DNA of 64,000 bases, from NCBI GenBank assembly GCA_958430865.1, contig CAUDNR010000258.1, positions 2,805 through 66,804 on the forward strand, written 5' to 3'. Under the pieces are notes generated by a model that made no database searches, was not told where the DNA came from, and was given only the letters and a program-made list of their open reading frames with translations. The translations under genes and the position numbers were made by a program. The DNA is from Entrophospora sp. SA101. Its lineage: Eukaryota; Glomeromycota; Glomeromycetes; Entrophosporales; Entrophosporaceae. Below are positions 35,940-46,571 of the stretch, piece by piece. The stretch's first letter is position 1. Each line of letters starts with the position of its first letter.

Positions 35940-36235
35940 CTAAAGGAAATTTTGAGTTCGATTCAATTTTTTCAAATAATTGCTCAAAATCCTTCTGGAT
36001 ATTCTTTGTCTTGGCTCTGTTTTATTGATTATTTCATCAATTTTTTTGATTGGTGTCATGGAATTAGTTATTATTATTGTGAAACATGGATTAAACCCGC
36101 TGCATGTAGCGTTGAATGTCGATGAAAGCATGTTTGCCGACATATTTATTCTCAATTGAAGGTTTCTAGAAACCAAAAAGAGCCCAATTAACAACCTGCA
36201 AAAAAGTTCACTGTTGAAAGTAAACATCTAACAAA
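35940..36235. repeat. Repeat block recurring at 37700-37771
   Basis: The stretch around 36166-36229 (GAAACCAA, then CCAATTAA, AAAAAAGTTCACT and TTGAA) is found again in the same orientation at about 37708-37770 with about 85 percent of positions kept. The copies bracket the kinase-like fragment and a repeat element, suggesting a duplicated segment or the ends of a larger element. Most of 35940-36227 is open on the minus strand but no family is recognised. Confidence 0.45.
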
Positions 36236-36884
36236 TATTGAAAGATAGGTGGAAGTGGTTTCACAACTATATATACCAGCAGATTATTAAAACTTACAAC
36301 CTCCCCAACTCGTGAATTCAATAAAGTGACAATAATAATGGTAATTATTAACATTTAACCATCGATGGTTAATTTATAACATTTGTTAATAATATCCACT
36401 CTTATGGATAAATATTTTTTAGATTTTCAACAGGCCGAATTAAATATACCAGATGAACTACCCAATTAATAAAAATATAAAATCTTGTATAAATAATTCA
36501 ACAAGCGCATATTATAGAAAAAAATTTATAATATATTGTCAGTTAAAGAAAATTAGATATTCCAATTTGTATTCTATTTATTATAATTCATATAAGCATT
36601 ATCCGTTGATATGGACAAAAGGAAAAGAGATTTTTTGAATAATTTTTACCATGCCCAAGATTTTAATATTTTGAGTAAATGCATGTTCTATTGTTTAATC
36701 TGTAAAAAATTGTATTCTTGATCAAAATGACAAAAATATATATATGGGAATTTGTTTAAACCTAAATATGCAATGGTGGCTATAAAAAAAAATCTTTATA
36801 AATAAAATTTTAAAAATGGAAAATGCTTTAAATGAAAACAAACATCGTGGCAATACTTTACTGACAAGAGTAATAATGATGAAT

Positions 36885-37042
36885 ATTCAAAGGAAAGATA
36901 TAATGTATGTAGGGAATTTCCAATTTGCAATAGATATAATATCAATTGGAGATGGTATCAATCATGCAATCCAAAGCTATTAACTGAAGGATGGATTAGT
37001 GGCAATGAAACATTAGATAAAAAAAGGAGGATAGGACTGTGA
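36885..37042 (+). pseudogene. Fragment of expanded kinase-family N-terminal region
   Basis: Plus strand reads YNVCREFPICNRYNINWRWY then QSCNPKLLTEGWISGNETLD and KKRRIGL before TGA. The pattern C..CN..N...W.QSCNPKLLTEGWISGNETLD is the zinc-ribbon-like segment that precedes the catalytic domain in the hundreds of Rhizophagus tyrosine-kinase-like proteins. No kinase domain follows; the sequence runs into a repeat element at 37136. It is a decayed copy of that family, recognised from memory of the family and not by search. Confidence 0.6.
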
Positions 37043-37135
37043 GATTATATAATTCACAGAATATTTTTGATGAATTTATTAAATTGTTTATTAATATTAG
37101 TTTTAGATTTTTTAAAAATATTATTGACTATTATA

Positions 37136-37673
37136 ATTAAAGACACCTGCCGTAATTGGTTATTTGCGGCAATGGTAACTACCATAGTGTAGTTACATCA
37201 TAAAATATTTACGGCTGCTGCAAATAAATATGGTTGATGTAAACAGATACAGCTGCAAATATATACGGCAGATCACAAATAACACAAGAAAATTTTCTCA
37301 TGACAATAATTATATTAATATTGAAACTATTTGCAGAAGTCATAGTTATTTGCGGCAGCCGTATCTATTTGCAAGCAATCGTAGTTATGTGTAGCAGCCG
37401 TATCTATTTGCAGCAGTTATGTGACAGCTCTATTCATATTCATTTATGGCAATGGTAGCTACTAAGGATGTTAGCCGAAATGGTTTTTGAAAAATCAATT
37501 TCGGCAAGAAATTTCAGATTTTCAATATTCTAAAAAAATTACCCAAAATTCAGTCAGTGTTCAAATAATTTTGGGTATAATTTTGGCATTTTGGATTCAG
37601 CAACGATCTATTAAGAGAGACAATTTCAGCCAACATGCTTAATAGCTACCAGCCCAATCATTTATGGCAAAAA
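37136..37673. repeat. Degenerate short-repeat element 1, with nested foldback
   Basis: Starts ATTAAAGACACCTGCCGTAA and holds about a dozen degenerate copies of a unit of about 18-20 bases of type TATTTGCAGCAGCCGTA. It ends with the inverse of TGCCATAAATGATTGGGC. The element at 40745-41370 has the same two ends in the opposite orientation. A different small foldback (37465-37640) sits inside it. Confidence 0.75.
37465..37640. mobile_element. Nested foldback (MITE-like), about 176 bp
   Basis: Ends GGATGTTAGCCGAAAT (37466-37481) and the inverse of 37624-37639 (AGCATGTTGGCTGAAA) pair at most positions. It interrupts the short-repeat element: left flank AATGGTAGCTAC and right flank AATAGCTACC resume the host repeat. 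TA flanks both sides and may be the target duplication. Confidence 0.6.
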
Positions 37674-38119
37674 TAATTATAATTGATTTTTGTAAGTTTT
37701 GTAATGAAGTAGGAAACCAAGCAAGAGTCCAATTAATAATCCTCAAAAAAGTTCACTATTGAATGTAAGCATTTTTTTAAAAACGTTATTATGGATGAAA
37801 ATATTATATAAATATTTATTGTTTGTTTGTTTGTTTTTTAAACCAAAATAAAATTGTTTAATGGTGATTATTAGAATGATTTGTTATTTACCTGAAAATT
37901 AAGTGAATTGGTAATGGTTTTATAATGTTTCAATACAAGGCGGGATTATTTACCTTATTTCAATGTCAATGAGAGAAAAACAAAGACTTATAAAACATAT
38001 CCTTGAATGTAGTATATAGAATTTTTTGTTCAAAAATTCAAAAAACATTTTTTTACTGATAAGCAATGCAATATGATGATCATTAATTAATTACATTTTG
38101 CAAATCAATATTGTAATAA

Positions 38120-38370
38120 TAAAATTATTTTCCTTCTAAGGATTCCTGCTTTTTGTTAGGTAACAATTCACTCCACTCTCTACTTTCTTTTCCTAATGTT
38201 TATTATTTTTCTTTCTTCTTGATAAATTTCATAGGTAATCCTTTCTTTCCTTAGATAAGCTTCCAGTGTCTTGGTATCATTTATTTTAAAAACATAAGGA
38301 GCAATTTTTTCACCTTGTCCTTTCTTCAAAATACTTCTGATAGTACTATAATTCTTGGGTTCCATAGAAC
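38120..38370 (-). repeat. Dispersed coding repeat, copy E (best-kept frame)
   Basis: Minus-strand frame 38365-38180 reads MEPKNYSTIRSILKKGQGEK, IAPYVFKINDTKTLEAYLRK, ERITYEIYQEERKIINIRKR then stop. It is the only copy open throughout its core with an ATG. The fragment has no recognised domain. It may be part of a transposon-borne gene or of a small lineage-specific gene that has been copied many times. Confidence 0.65.
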
Positions 38371-38591
38371 AGGAGAGACCGTCCTATATAGGGAATTGAT
38401 TTTCACAATTGATTTCATTTTTTTTTTATACAGTTTAAAATACTTTTACAAGGGTATTACATAGCCCATTCTTGCAATAAATCATGTGTAAATAATTACA
38501 CAAATTTGAAGCTTTACACTTTGTTGTTATCATATCTTTTGAATCCCTTTGAATCCCACAACTTTCATAATACAATTTACTCAAAGAAAAA

Positions 38592-38985
38592 ATGTCTGAA
38601 ATTAAACATTGCACAGAATGTAAAACCATTAAATCAGCCAAATTTCGTCAACTGAGGCAATAAATGGAAAGAAGCTGAGAACAACAACTTAGTGAAAGTA
38701 ATGTGTTGTTTTATGTAACATTTGTTATATGAATTTTGTAGAAAATCTTTTAAAAAGAGAACATAGGAGAGTAAAAGCCACTGATGCAGAAGGGGAAGAG
38801 GAAGAGGTAAATGAAAAGGTCCTATATACAATTTTTGATGAAATACAAAGATTGCTCCAAGAAATAGAACCAAGCTTGAAGGGGTTTTTTGACCAACTCT
38901 ATTTAGCAGCTCAGCCATTTTAATGTAATGAACAAATAATGGACCATATGAAAAGATCAATGGTTTTTATTTACAAATAAATAAA
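38592..38985 (+). pseudogene. Decayed lineage-specific gene (transposon-associated family)
   Basis: Plus strand starts MSEIKHCTECKTIKSAKFRQ, breaks, then reads NFVENLLKREHRRVKATDAE, EVNEKVLYTIFDEIQRLLQE, IEPSLKGFFDQLYLAAQPF, a stop, and CNEQIMDHMKRSMVFIYK. The series C-x2-C start and FFDQLYLAAQPF ... MKRSMVFI resembles a highly repeated Rhizophagus hypothetical family found next to transposons. Several stops and frame changes mark it as a pseudogene. Confidence 0.55.
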
Positions 38986-40744
38986 TATAGTGCAGTTCAT
39001 TTATAACAGTCAATGATTATCACATGAGTTTAAAAGCTTATAACTCCTTATTAAAAAAGAAAAAGAAAAAAGTAAGCCAATAGAATTAAAGCTAAAGTCA
39101 TAAGCTTCATTTCCATCAGTTTACTTTTTTCATTTTATCAAAAAAGTTTTGAGTTATAAGGCTTCAAAGTTAGGCCATTTTATATATGTCTATATGTAAA
39201 TTGTAAAATTTCAGAATGATCTTCCTTTGTGATTTCCTAAAAGACTGATGATCGATTTAAAAATTTTTCGTAATACAGAAAATCTTTCCAATTAAGAAAT
39301 CTGTTTACTAAATTAGAAAGATCTTCTAAAATTTTATATCATTTTTACAGTCACGTGATTCCATTTTTAATGCTATCTATACAAGGGTGCTGACATATAT
39401 CAGCTAATATTTTAGGGGTGGGAGGTAATAGAAAATCTTAATCTCATAAATAACGTGATCATTATGATTTCAGTGAAAGATCTGCATTTTTATAATTTCG
39501 AATGCAAGTATTTTAATTTGGAAATGATCTACGTGTAAGCCAATTGTCATATTGTATACACTTTTTATGACACTGGATGATATGGCAATTAATATTTATT
39601 TATTATTATATTTATAAATTTCTCACATTCTCATATAAATAAATGCTATAATTGATCATTTTTTATTTGATATACATTTCCTTAAATATATTTTGTCAAA
39701 AAGAGGTCACTTTGTTTATGACTGAGAAAGAGAGAAATCATCAAGAATCCTTGAGTTTTGTTCTTTAGATTTTCCTTTGGCAGGATTCATTGTTTGTTTA
39801 TGATTTTCAAATAAGTAAGAGTTGTTACACTCAGAACCAAATAGGCTGTTTGGTCAAGAGATAGTCTATGAAAATCATACCCAGGAATTTTCAAGAGATC
39901 ATAATATATTATTATAAAGGAAATTTTTATACTCCAATGTTGCTTTTAAAATGTTTGATTTATTAATAAAATTATTTTTTTTTTTGCTTGTGCTTTTTTG
40001 ATACCTAAAAAAGGCAAATGATTGATATACATGTGATCAAAACATCTTCCTGGGGGTGGAGGGTAAGCGCTTCTTATCAAAATGATATTAGCTAATATAT
40101 GTCCACATACTAGTCATTATAATTATAGTTGCAGGAGTTGCAGAGATTGCAGTTGCAGAAAATGTGAAAACAGTTACAGACACCAACTTTAGTTGTTTTT
40201 GCTAGAGAAAGTCCCCTATTCTATTACATCCTATGTATATTTTATTGGAAAAGATCATGTAAAAGATCATGTTATCTGTATAACTTCAAGAGATATAAAT
40301 AAGCTTGTAATTTCCCTAGCTTAATATCTTCATGTTCATTAAGGATACTGGCTGCAACTTTTGATGATGATTGCTACCACCTTTGCATCATATAAAAATG
40401 ATCGCAATCACCTTTACAACCATTTTGTTTCCTTTTTTGATTGTGACATGGAACACTAATGTTCATAACCTTCTTGGCAATAATAACATTATAACACAAT
40501 ATCTAATGAATAAAAAACACTTTTACATAAATTAATCACTAATTAATAAACTTGCTGTAAAATAATCTTTGCTGAGAAGCAAGTAATTAAAGGTCTTGAT
40601 TATTAAATCTATTACCAAGGGGACACCTTTGGGGAATATAAGTCCACAACTGAACCTGAGATTGATAGCTAGCTGTGTGCCAACTTGAAGATATATATTG
40701 GACCAGGGTCTGAACAATATATATATAAGCCAGAAAAGTCACAA
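38986..40744. other. Gene-poor region, nothing recognised
   Basis: AT-rich; no exon, RNA or element that I can support. Confidence 0.45.
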
Positions 40745-41370
40745 ATTAAAGACATTTGCCATAAATGATTGGGCTGGTAGCCATCATTACTGTAAATAGC
40801 TGTTGGTAGCTACTATTTGCCATAAATAATTTCAGCTGCCACAAATGGATACAGCTGCTGCAAATAGATAGACATGAGAAAATTTTCTTAAATTTATTTG
40901 TGATCTGCAGTAACTAAATTTTTGAATTGTAATTAATGAATTCAATTGGTCAGCTGTTCATTTACAATGAAACTATAACATTTGCAATTATTTGTGGCAG
41001 CCATAGCTATTTACAGCAACCATAGCTATTTACAGCAGCCATATATGTTTGCAGCAACCATACCTATTTGCAACAACCACATCTATTTGCAGCAGCCATA
41101 GTTATTTGTGGCCATAATTATTTGTGGCAGCCATATCTATTTGCAGCAACCATAATTATTTGTGGTAGCCATAAATATTTTATAATGGTAATTACCCTAT
41201 GCTAGTTACCAATAAAGATGGCTCCTCAATTAATTGCAACTAATTGCAGTATATAAAATTGAATTGCAGTTGCAGTTGCTGCATATGAAAATTGAATTGT
41301 GGCTAATTGCAGTTCCCATCTTTAGTTACCATTTGCTGCAAATAACCAATTACAGCAGTTGTCTTTATTT
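40745..41370. repeat. Degenerate short-repeat element 2 (inverted relative of element 1)
   Basis: Left end ATTAAAGACATTTGCCATAA then ATGATTGGGCTGG; right end, read inverted, ATAAAGACAACTGCTGTAAT then TGGTTATTTGCAGCAA. Both ends match the corresponding ends of the element at 37136-37673. The interior has more than ten degenerate copies of TATTTGCAGCAGCCATA. The shared outermost ATAAAGACA gives short imperfect terminal inverted repeats, as in non-autonomous DNA transposons. Confidence 0.8.
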
Positions 41371-42540
41371 CCTATTGCATTTAACATATTTATTTCAAGC
41401 TTATATTTCTTTAAATTTATGTAAAAACTTACTTTGAACAAAATTAATAGATCATTGTAGATTTTTAGTAGATTATGAAAAGGCAAGTTTAATATTGTTT
41501 ATTTCAGTTATGAGAATTGAAAAAAAAGATTTTCAAAAGGCAGCAAAGTATTATGCTAACTCATTTGCCACATATATAAATTGATCAACAAAGGAAAGGA
41601 TTACACAGCCAATAAAAAGTTCAGTGACTAAGTGACTGCACCATACACCGTTACCGATTTTATGGAATGACTAGGAAATATCACATGGCAGGACCCCTAT
41701 AGATATATAGATTACCCTAAATTTTTCAAATTTACTAATGAATTTACCCAAAAACTTATTGCTAATTGTGAGGATCTCTAACATAAATAGACTAATTCAT
41801 TGACAGCCACGTGGGCACACGGATCCTTACTTTTAATAATAAGATCATCCATATTAATATTGATTTACCCAAAAAAATGCGGGTCCTCACATGACCAAAC
41901 AATTTTTATTGTAAATTTTTTCTCAAAAGATGTATCACAGAAGTTGCGGGACTAGGTAACTTGCACTGTAATAATACATAAAAAAATTTTCCATTATTAC
42001 TCTTTTTACATGCTAATACATTAATTTACTTTTGAATAAACTTTCTTGTTTAAATGAAACTCATTACCACTTACAATAACAATTCATATTCAAATTTCTC
42101 TGAAATATTGTTAGGTGATCTTTATCTTATTATTTCAGTAATATTCCTTATCTAGCTTCATGTTTAAAATATAGATAAGAATAACAGTGAAAATGAAGAA
42201 ATGAAAGTATTTGAAATTGAATAACTTGTCAAGGACCATTTGCAATATACACATTCATTTCAGCTGCTGCTTTTTTTACTTCTTTCTCTAAATCTGGATC
42301 TACAATAACCTCACCTGCAACAATTTGTCCATTTCATCTTGCAGTTGATGGTGAAGATACAAGTCAAAACATTATTGATAATAAGCATTTAAATGAATGT
42401 GATTATTTATTTATATGTTGTACTTGGTTTTTTAGTTTGAAAACAAATTATAATTTTTATGATTACTTACTTTAAATATACATTCAATTTTTTATTTGCC
42501 TATATAGTGGTGAAGAAAACAACAATGAAATTATTGAACA
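41371..42540. other. Intergenic with small fragments
   Basis: 41896-41969 is the inverted relative of the NSE2-upstream repeat block at 12471-12560. On the minus strand 42345-42244 reads GQIVAGEVIVDPDLEKEVKK then AAAEMNVYIANGP, a coding-like scrap of unknown origin. Nothing else supported. Confidence 0.4.
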
Positions 42541-42900
42541 TAACAATGATCATATTATATATTCATTGAAAGTGGGTGGCACTTTTGAAATTGACAACAA
42601 ATTGAAGCATTTTTATACAATTATGCTTTGAATAATGGATTCAGTTTTGTAGAATGTTGGAAAAATACTATTGAAGGAGCAGACAATATATACCTAAAAA
42701 AACCACAAAGTTGTAATTGAAAAGTTACTTTTTCATTTCCAAAAATTGGAGCAGTGATTTATGTTTCATCATTAATTGATGAGTTTATTGGTCATACATT
42801 TAATGGTGGACTTTATAACAAGATGAGACCTCAGTTTAGAAAATCAACTCAGGAAATATTGAGTTTTTTTACGTTGATTGTGAAACAACTAAAGTAATAT
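42541..42900 (+). pseudogene. FAR1/MULE-type transposase N-terminal fragment
   Basis: Across several frames the plus strand shows SLKVGGTFEIDNKLKHFYTI, NNGFSFVECWKNTIEGADNI, SCN, a stop, KVTFSFPKIGAVIYVSSLID, EFIGHTFNGGLYNKMRPQFR and KSTQEILSFFT. The order (entry helix, N-G-F, basic/Cys, PK, S..DE..GHT, RK) is the FAR1 DNA-binding domain that heads Mutator-like transposases common in Rhizophagus. Two or more stops and frame changes, and the missing catalytic region, mark it as debris. Confidence 0.6.
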
Positions 42901-43635
42901 TATATGAATCTTTAGAAATAAATATCAAAAACATAATAAATAAAATTAACATCACAACTTAAAAAAATAAGGATAATGTTAGATATACTTTTTAAATGCC
43001 AGGAGGAGAATGGATGGAAAGTATAAGTTAGACACTTATCTAATTACCAGCTTATTTTGAATGACAGGTGTACAATTATCTTTATATGAAAAATATCATG
43101 ATGTATTATTAAATGATAACACAACATGCAATCTTCAGTTTTTGTCCTCTGGTTACAATAACCAGAGAGGTGGTTATTGTAACAACTGGTTATGAATAAC
43201 ATCATCCTCAAAAAAATATTGAAATTATTTTTTGGATTTGATACATGTGGTGCAGTGATTTGATAGCTTGTTATGTTATGCACTGTACAAAGCTTAAGCA
43301 CTCACTTCAAAAAAAAAATTTACACCACCTTTTTTTTAGAATTACCAGGATCATCTAACTGACCTGTTGAGCTTTCAGACTTTTTTATGAAATGATATTA
43401 GATATATTATTGAAAAATCAACCCTTTTCTCATTATCAAATATATTTTTTCATTATCATTAATAATATAAATAATAACCACATACTGCCAATGTAAGTTG
43501 ATACGTGTAAAAAATTTATTTATTATATTACAAAAATATTTGGAAGAATAAAAATCTATTTTAATTGATTAAATAAGCAATCAAGGGATAGGTGACAGAT
43601 GTGATGATAGTGGTTGGTGACATTCATTCATTAAT
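42901..43635. other. Intergenic, small palindrome
   Basis: CTCTGGTTA and its inverse flank CAA at 43147-43167, followed by another GGTTATTGTAAC copy. No gene supported. Confidence 0.45.
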
Positions 43636-44460
43636 TCACTGACTATTATAAGGGGTTGATTTGATGTAAGAACTTATATTACTTTGACATTTTAAAGTTT
43701 CTAAATATTTAATAATATTTCTCAATTCCATATCATTTCCAAGGTTTGATAATTTATTGTCAAAATTTTTTACAACTATTGCATTAAATGGTTGCAATTT
43801 AGTTTTAATACTTGAATCATCAATTATTATTGTATTAGTTTGATCAAATTTAAAATATCCTTTACTATTGCCACTAACACCATCATCATCATCATCATCA
43901 TCATCATCATTATCATTATTATTATTATCAATGTTGAAATTGTTGAGAAAAGTGGCAGTTCGTTGATAATACTGATTATTATTATTCAATTTATCCCAAA
44001 CTTTCCTTAGATCTTTAATGGTTTCGGTTTTTGAAAGGTATTCTTGTTCAGTCATACCAAATGTATCTCTACCCCAAACAGCCAATAAATGTTTACGGAA
44101 ATCGCCAAAAGCTTCTTCGACCATTAAATCAACATTTTCAGGTCTAGCAGATGACCAAGTCATAACCAAAAAATTGCCAGAAAAAAGAACATACTTAATG
44201 AATTCACTTATATATGGTCGAAGTACTACTCTAGTTATTTTTGATCTTTGACTTTTTTTTCGATAAACTAATGTCCCATTTAAATCTAAAACAAGCAATT
44301 TTGGTGATGGCGATGATAGTTTGATTGAAGGATTTTTTGAAATAAATTTAAGATATTCTTCTTTATATTCTTCGGTTTCTTTGTATTCACCTTCTTCATG
44401 TTCATCCTCTTCAACATCAGACGATGAAAATGATGCCTGTGTAAATGGTGGAAGTGCCAT
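43636..44460 (-). CDS. FCP1/NIF-domain HAD-like phosphatase homologue, 274 aa
   Basis: Single frame. After an acidic N-terminus (SSSDVEEDEHEEGEYKETEE) comes KLLVLDLNGTLVYRKKS, the HAD motif I position, then RPYISEFIKYVLFSGNFLVM, TWSSARPENVDLMVEE and LLAVWGRDTFGMT, the FCP1 homology layout. The canonical DxDxT is DLNGT here: the first Asp is present and the second is Asn, a change seen in several fungal and plant NIF-domain proteins, which may lower or abolish phosphatase activity. An Asp-rich (GAT)n run splits the domain near residue 190, and FKFDQTNTIIIDDSSIKTKL afterwards fits the C-terminal HAD DD motif. Members act on phosphoproteins such as RNA polymerase II or in mitochondrial import (Tim50-like); no TM segment is seen here. 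Confidence 0.82.
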   Translation of the reverse strand: MALPPFTQASFSSSDVEEDEHEEGEYKETEEYKEEYLKFISKNPSIKLSSPSPKLLVLDLNGTLVYRKKSQRSKITRVVLRPYISEFIKYVLFSGNFLVMTWSSARPENVDLMVEEAFGDFRKHLLAVWGRDTFGMTEQEYLSKTETIKDLRKVWDKLNNNNQYYQRTATFLNNFNIDNNNNDNDDDDDDDDDGVSGNSKGYFKFDQTNTIIIDDSSIKTKLQPFNAIVVKNFDNKLSNLGNDMELRNIIKYLETLKCQSNISSYIKSTPYNSQ

Positions 44461-44919
44461 AATTAAATGATACTTTAAACTTTTTTCATTGAAAATATGT
44501 CACATAACCATAAATGATTTAATTGGTTTATCAGTTGAATAAATATGGAAATGTGCAAATTTTTTAGTTGAATGGTATTGTCTCTCGTTAAGGACTTTTT
44601 TTTATTTTAAGGTTACTTCATAATGAGGCCTTTTTGACTTTTGCCAACAAATTTTTTTATATTGTATAATCTTCTACTTGGGTTGTGGAAATCAACAATA
44701 TGTGAGATTGTGGAATGATAACTAAATTTTTATGTTCGTGAGTTTTTTGCGACGATTATTTATTACAAGATCTATTTCTGCTGTATTGAAAATAATCTGC
44801 TATGGTAATATGGCTCGTTCACTTACTGAGATATTTTATACAATAATGTTTCCCAAAACTACCTTTATCAATTTATTTTTTTCTAAGATAAACAATTCTT
44901 CAACAAACCTCTTCTAACT
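44461..44919. other. Intergenic
   Basis: Upstream region of the FCP1-like gene; no gene supported. Confidence 0.45.
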
Positions 44920-45665
44920 ACATTTATTAGCAGCAGTGGTGGTGGTGGAAATACCGGTACCTATTTCGATAGTAATTGCACTGGAAGTAGCAATAGAATG
45001 AGTAATTCCAGAATAAATTGTAACTGTTATGGAGAAAGTTAACATAAATTTGAAATTTTATCGTTAAAATAATGCGAGTTTCGGCCATATTTTTAAACTT
45101 AGTTTAATATTAAGCCAAAACAGATAAAAATCAATCCCGAAATTTGGCGAAACTATAGTTTCGACCACATGTATAATAATTTCACATGAGAGCGTCGCAT
45201 TTATTTTCTCTAAACTATAAATAATAATGATGATAATTTAGAAAAGAATTCATCGTCGAACCACATGAACACCACCACAGAAATTTCAAACCAAGAATAA
45301 GAAGCTTCTTCAAGGTCTGGCGAGAATACCACAATAAAATTTGTTCCATGTACTCTGTGCTCGGAACCTGGTTGCAGTACTAGTAAGTAAACAACAACAG
45401 CTATTAAAGTGATAATGTAATGAAGATGGAGATAGTATAACTAATTCATTTGTTGAAACAGGCGTGTCACCTGTCATGACTATAATAGAAGTATCAGATC
45501 CATCACAGATTGAGGTTGAAACAACCGAATATCCACAACCATCACAATCATAACATCAGCATCATCGTCAACTACAACAAGAAGGGGTGTGGGAAATAGA
45601 AAGTGAAATTATACACCTATTATTATCACTAAACCAGATTGTATTTCCTAATTATTTAATTGATC
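44920..45665 (+). pseudogene. Possible decayed Ser/Gly/Asn-rich gene
   Basis: Plus-strand pieces of coding-like composition: TFISSSGGGGNTGTYFDSNC then TGSSNRMSNSRINCNCYGES near 44919-45040; TIKFVPCTLCSEPGCSTS at about 45325-45380, ending at a GTAAGT donor; and NSFVETGVSPVMTIIEVSDP, VETTEYPQPSQS, stop, then WEIESEIIHLLLSLNQIVFP at 45440-45655. The CTLCSEPGCS knot might be a metal-binding Cys cluster. Stops prevent a full model and no family is recognised. Confidence 0.35.
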
Positions 45666-45922
45666 ATCATTGATATGATAATGATTTACTGATTAGTAGA
45701 AGATATCGATAATGATAATTTAGATTTTTATAGAAAATAAAGAGTTAAGCCTAGAATTAGAACAAGAAGCAAAGGAACAATGATGATTTGATTTTTTTAC
45801 ATTCATTACCTTTTTTCTTCCAAGATCTTTCTTCATTTTCCAAACAATCATTTGGATAAGTCATTAAAATCGTAACGTGACACGGCCTATTTTTATATTC
45901 GATCTTTTATCTTGAGAAAAAA

Positions 45923-46412
45923 ATGAACTCACTATTTCCTAAATTTCATCAATATTTAACACCAAATTATCACCATCCTTCATCAAAACAAATTCTCACT
46001 TCTTTTTTTCAAATTTACTAACAATAATATTAATCATAATATCCATAACTTTAATAATAAGAATAATAAAAGGTTTATTAATACATCAAGAAAGTATGTA
46101 AATAGGGAGTTTTTAAAAAGAAAGAGAGAGCAAGCTTCGAGAGTTGGTAACTATTTTGCTATAACACAAAAACGCTCCACAATAGGATTGCCACAAACTT
46201 CATATAGGGTTATGGAAGCACTAGGTTTGCGTAAAATAGGACATGCTGTTTATCATTCACAAACACCATATATTGTTGGTATGATTATAAAAGTTAAAGA
46301 GTTGTTATCAGTGAGAATGATTAATCGAATACCTTCACTTGAAGAGAGATCTAAACGTGCAGAAAGTGGTTATGTGATTATTAAAAGATATCAAGACACT
46401 GATGGATATTAA
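45923..46412 (+). CDS. MRPL33: Mitochondrial ribosomal protein uL30m (MRPL33 family)
   Basis: NYFAITQKRSTIGLPQTSYR then VMEALGLRKIGHAVYHSQTP and GMIIKVKELLSVRMINRIPS form a complete uL30 domain, ending at TAA 46410-46412. The start is uncertain. ATG 45923 opens a basic, Ser-rich leader (MNSLFPKFHQYLTPNYHHPS) that would suit a mitochondrial presequence, but it is one base out of frame with the domain; the change falls in or near the T7 run at 46003-46009. The alternative is an unseen upstream exon with an acceptor at about 46070-46095. If the leader belongs, the protein is about 160 residues. It is a large-subunit protein of the mitoribosome. Confidence 0.8.
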
Positions 46413-46571
46413 TAATAAAGTAAAATAAAATAAATTGTAAGTTTTATTTTAACTTTTTTCGAATTATTATTTTTTTTTGCAAAGTAATTAAACAAACTAA
46501 ATTTTTCAAATAAAGAAATTTAGAATAACTTGGATGAAATAAATTTGTTTAAATGGTTCAAAATTCCAAAT

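Noticed and set aside
35935..35975. GAGTTCGATTC, similar to a tRNA B box
   Set aside because: No acceptor stem, A box or anticodon arm can be folded around it.
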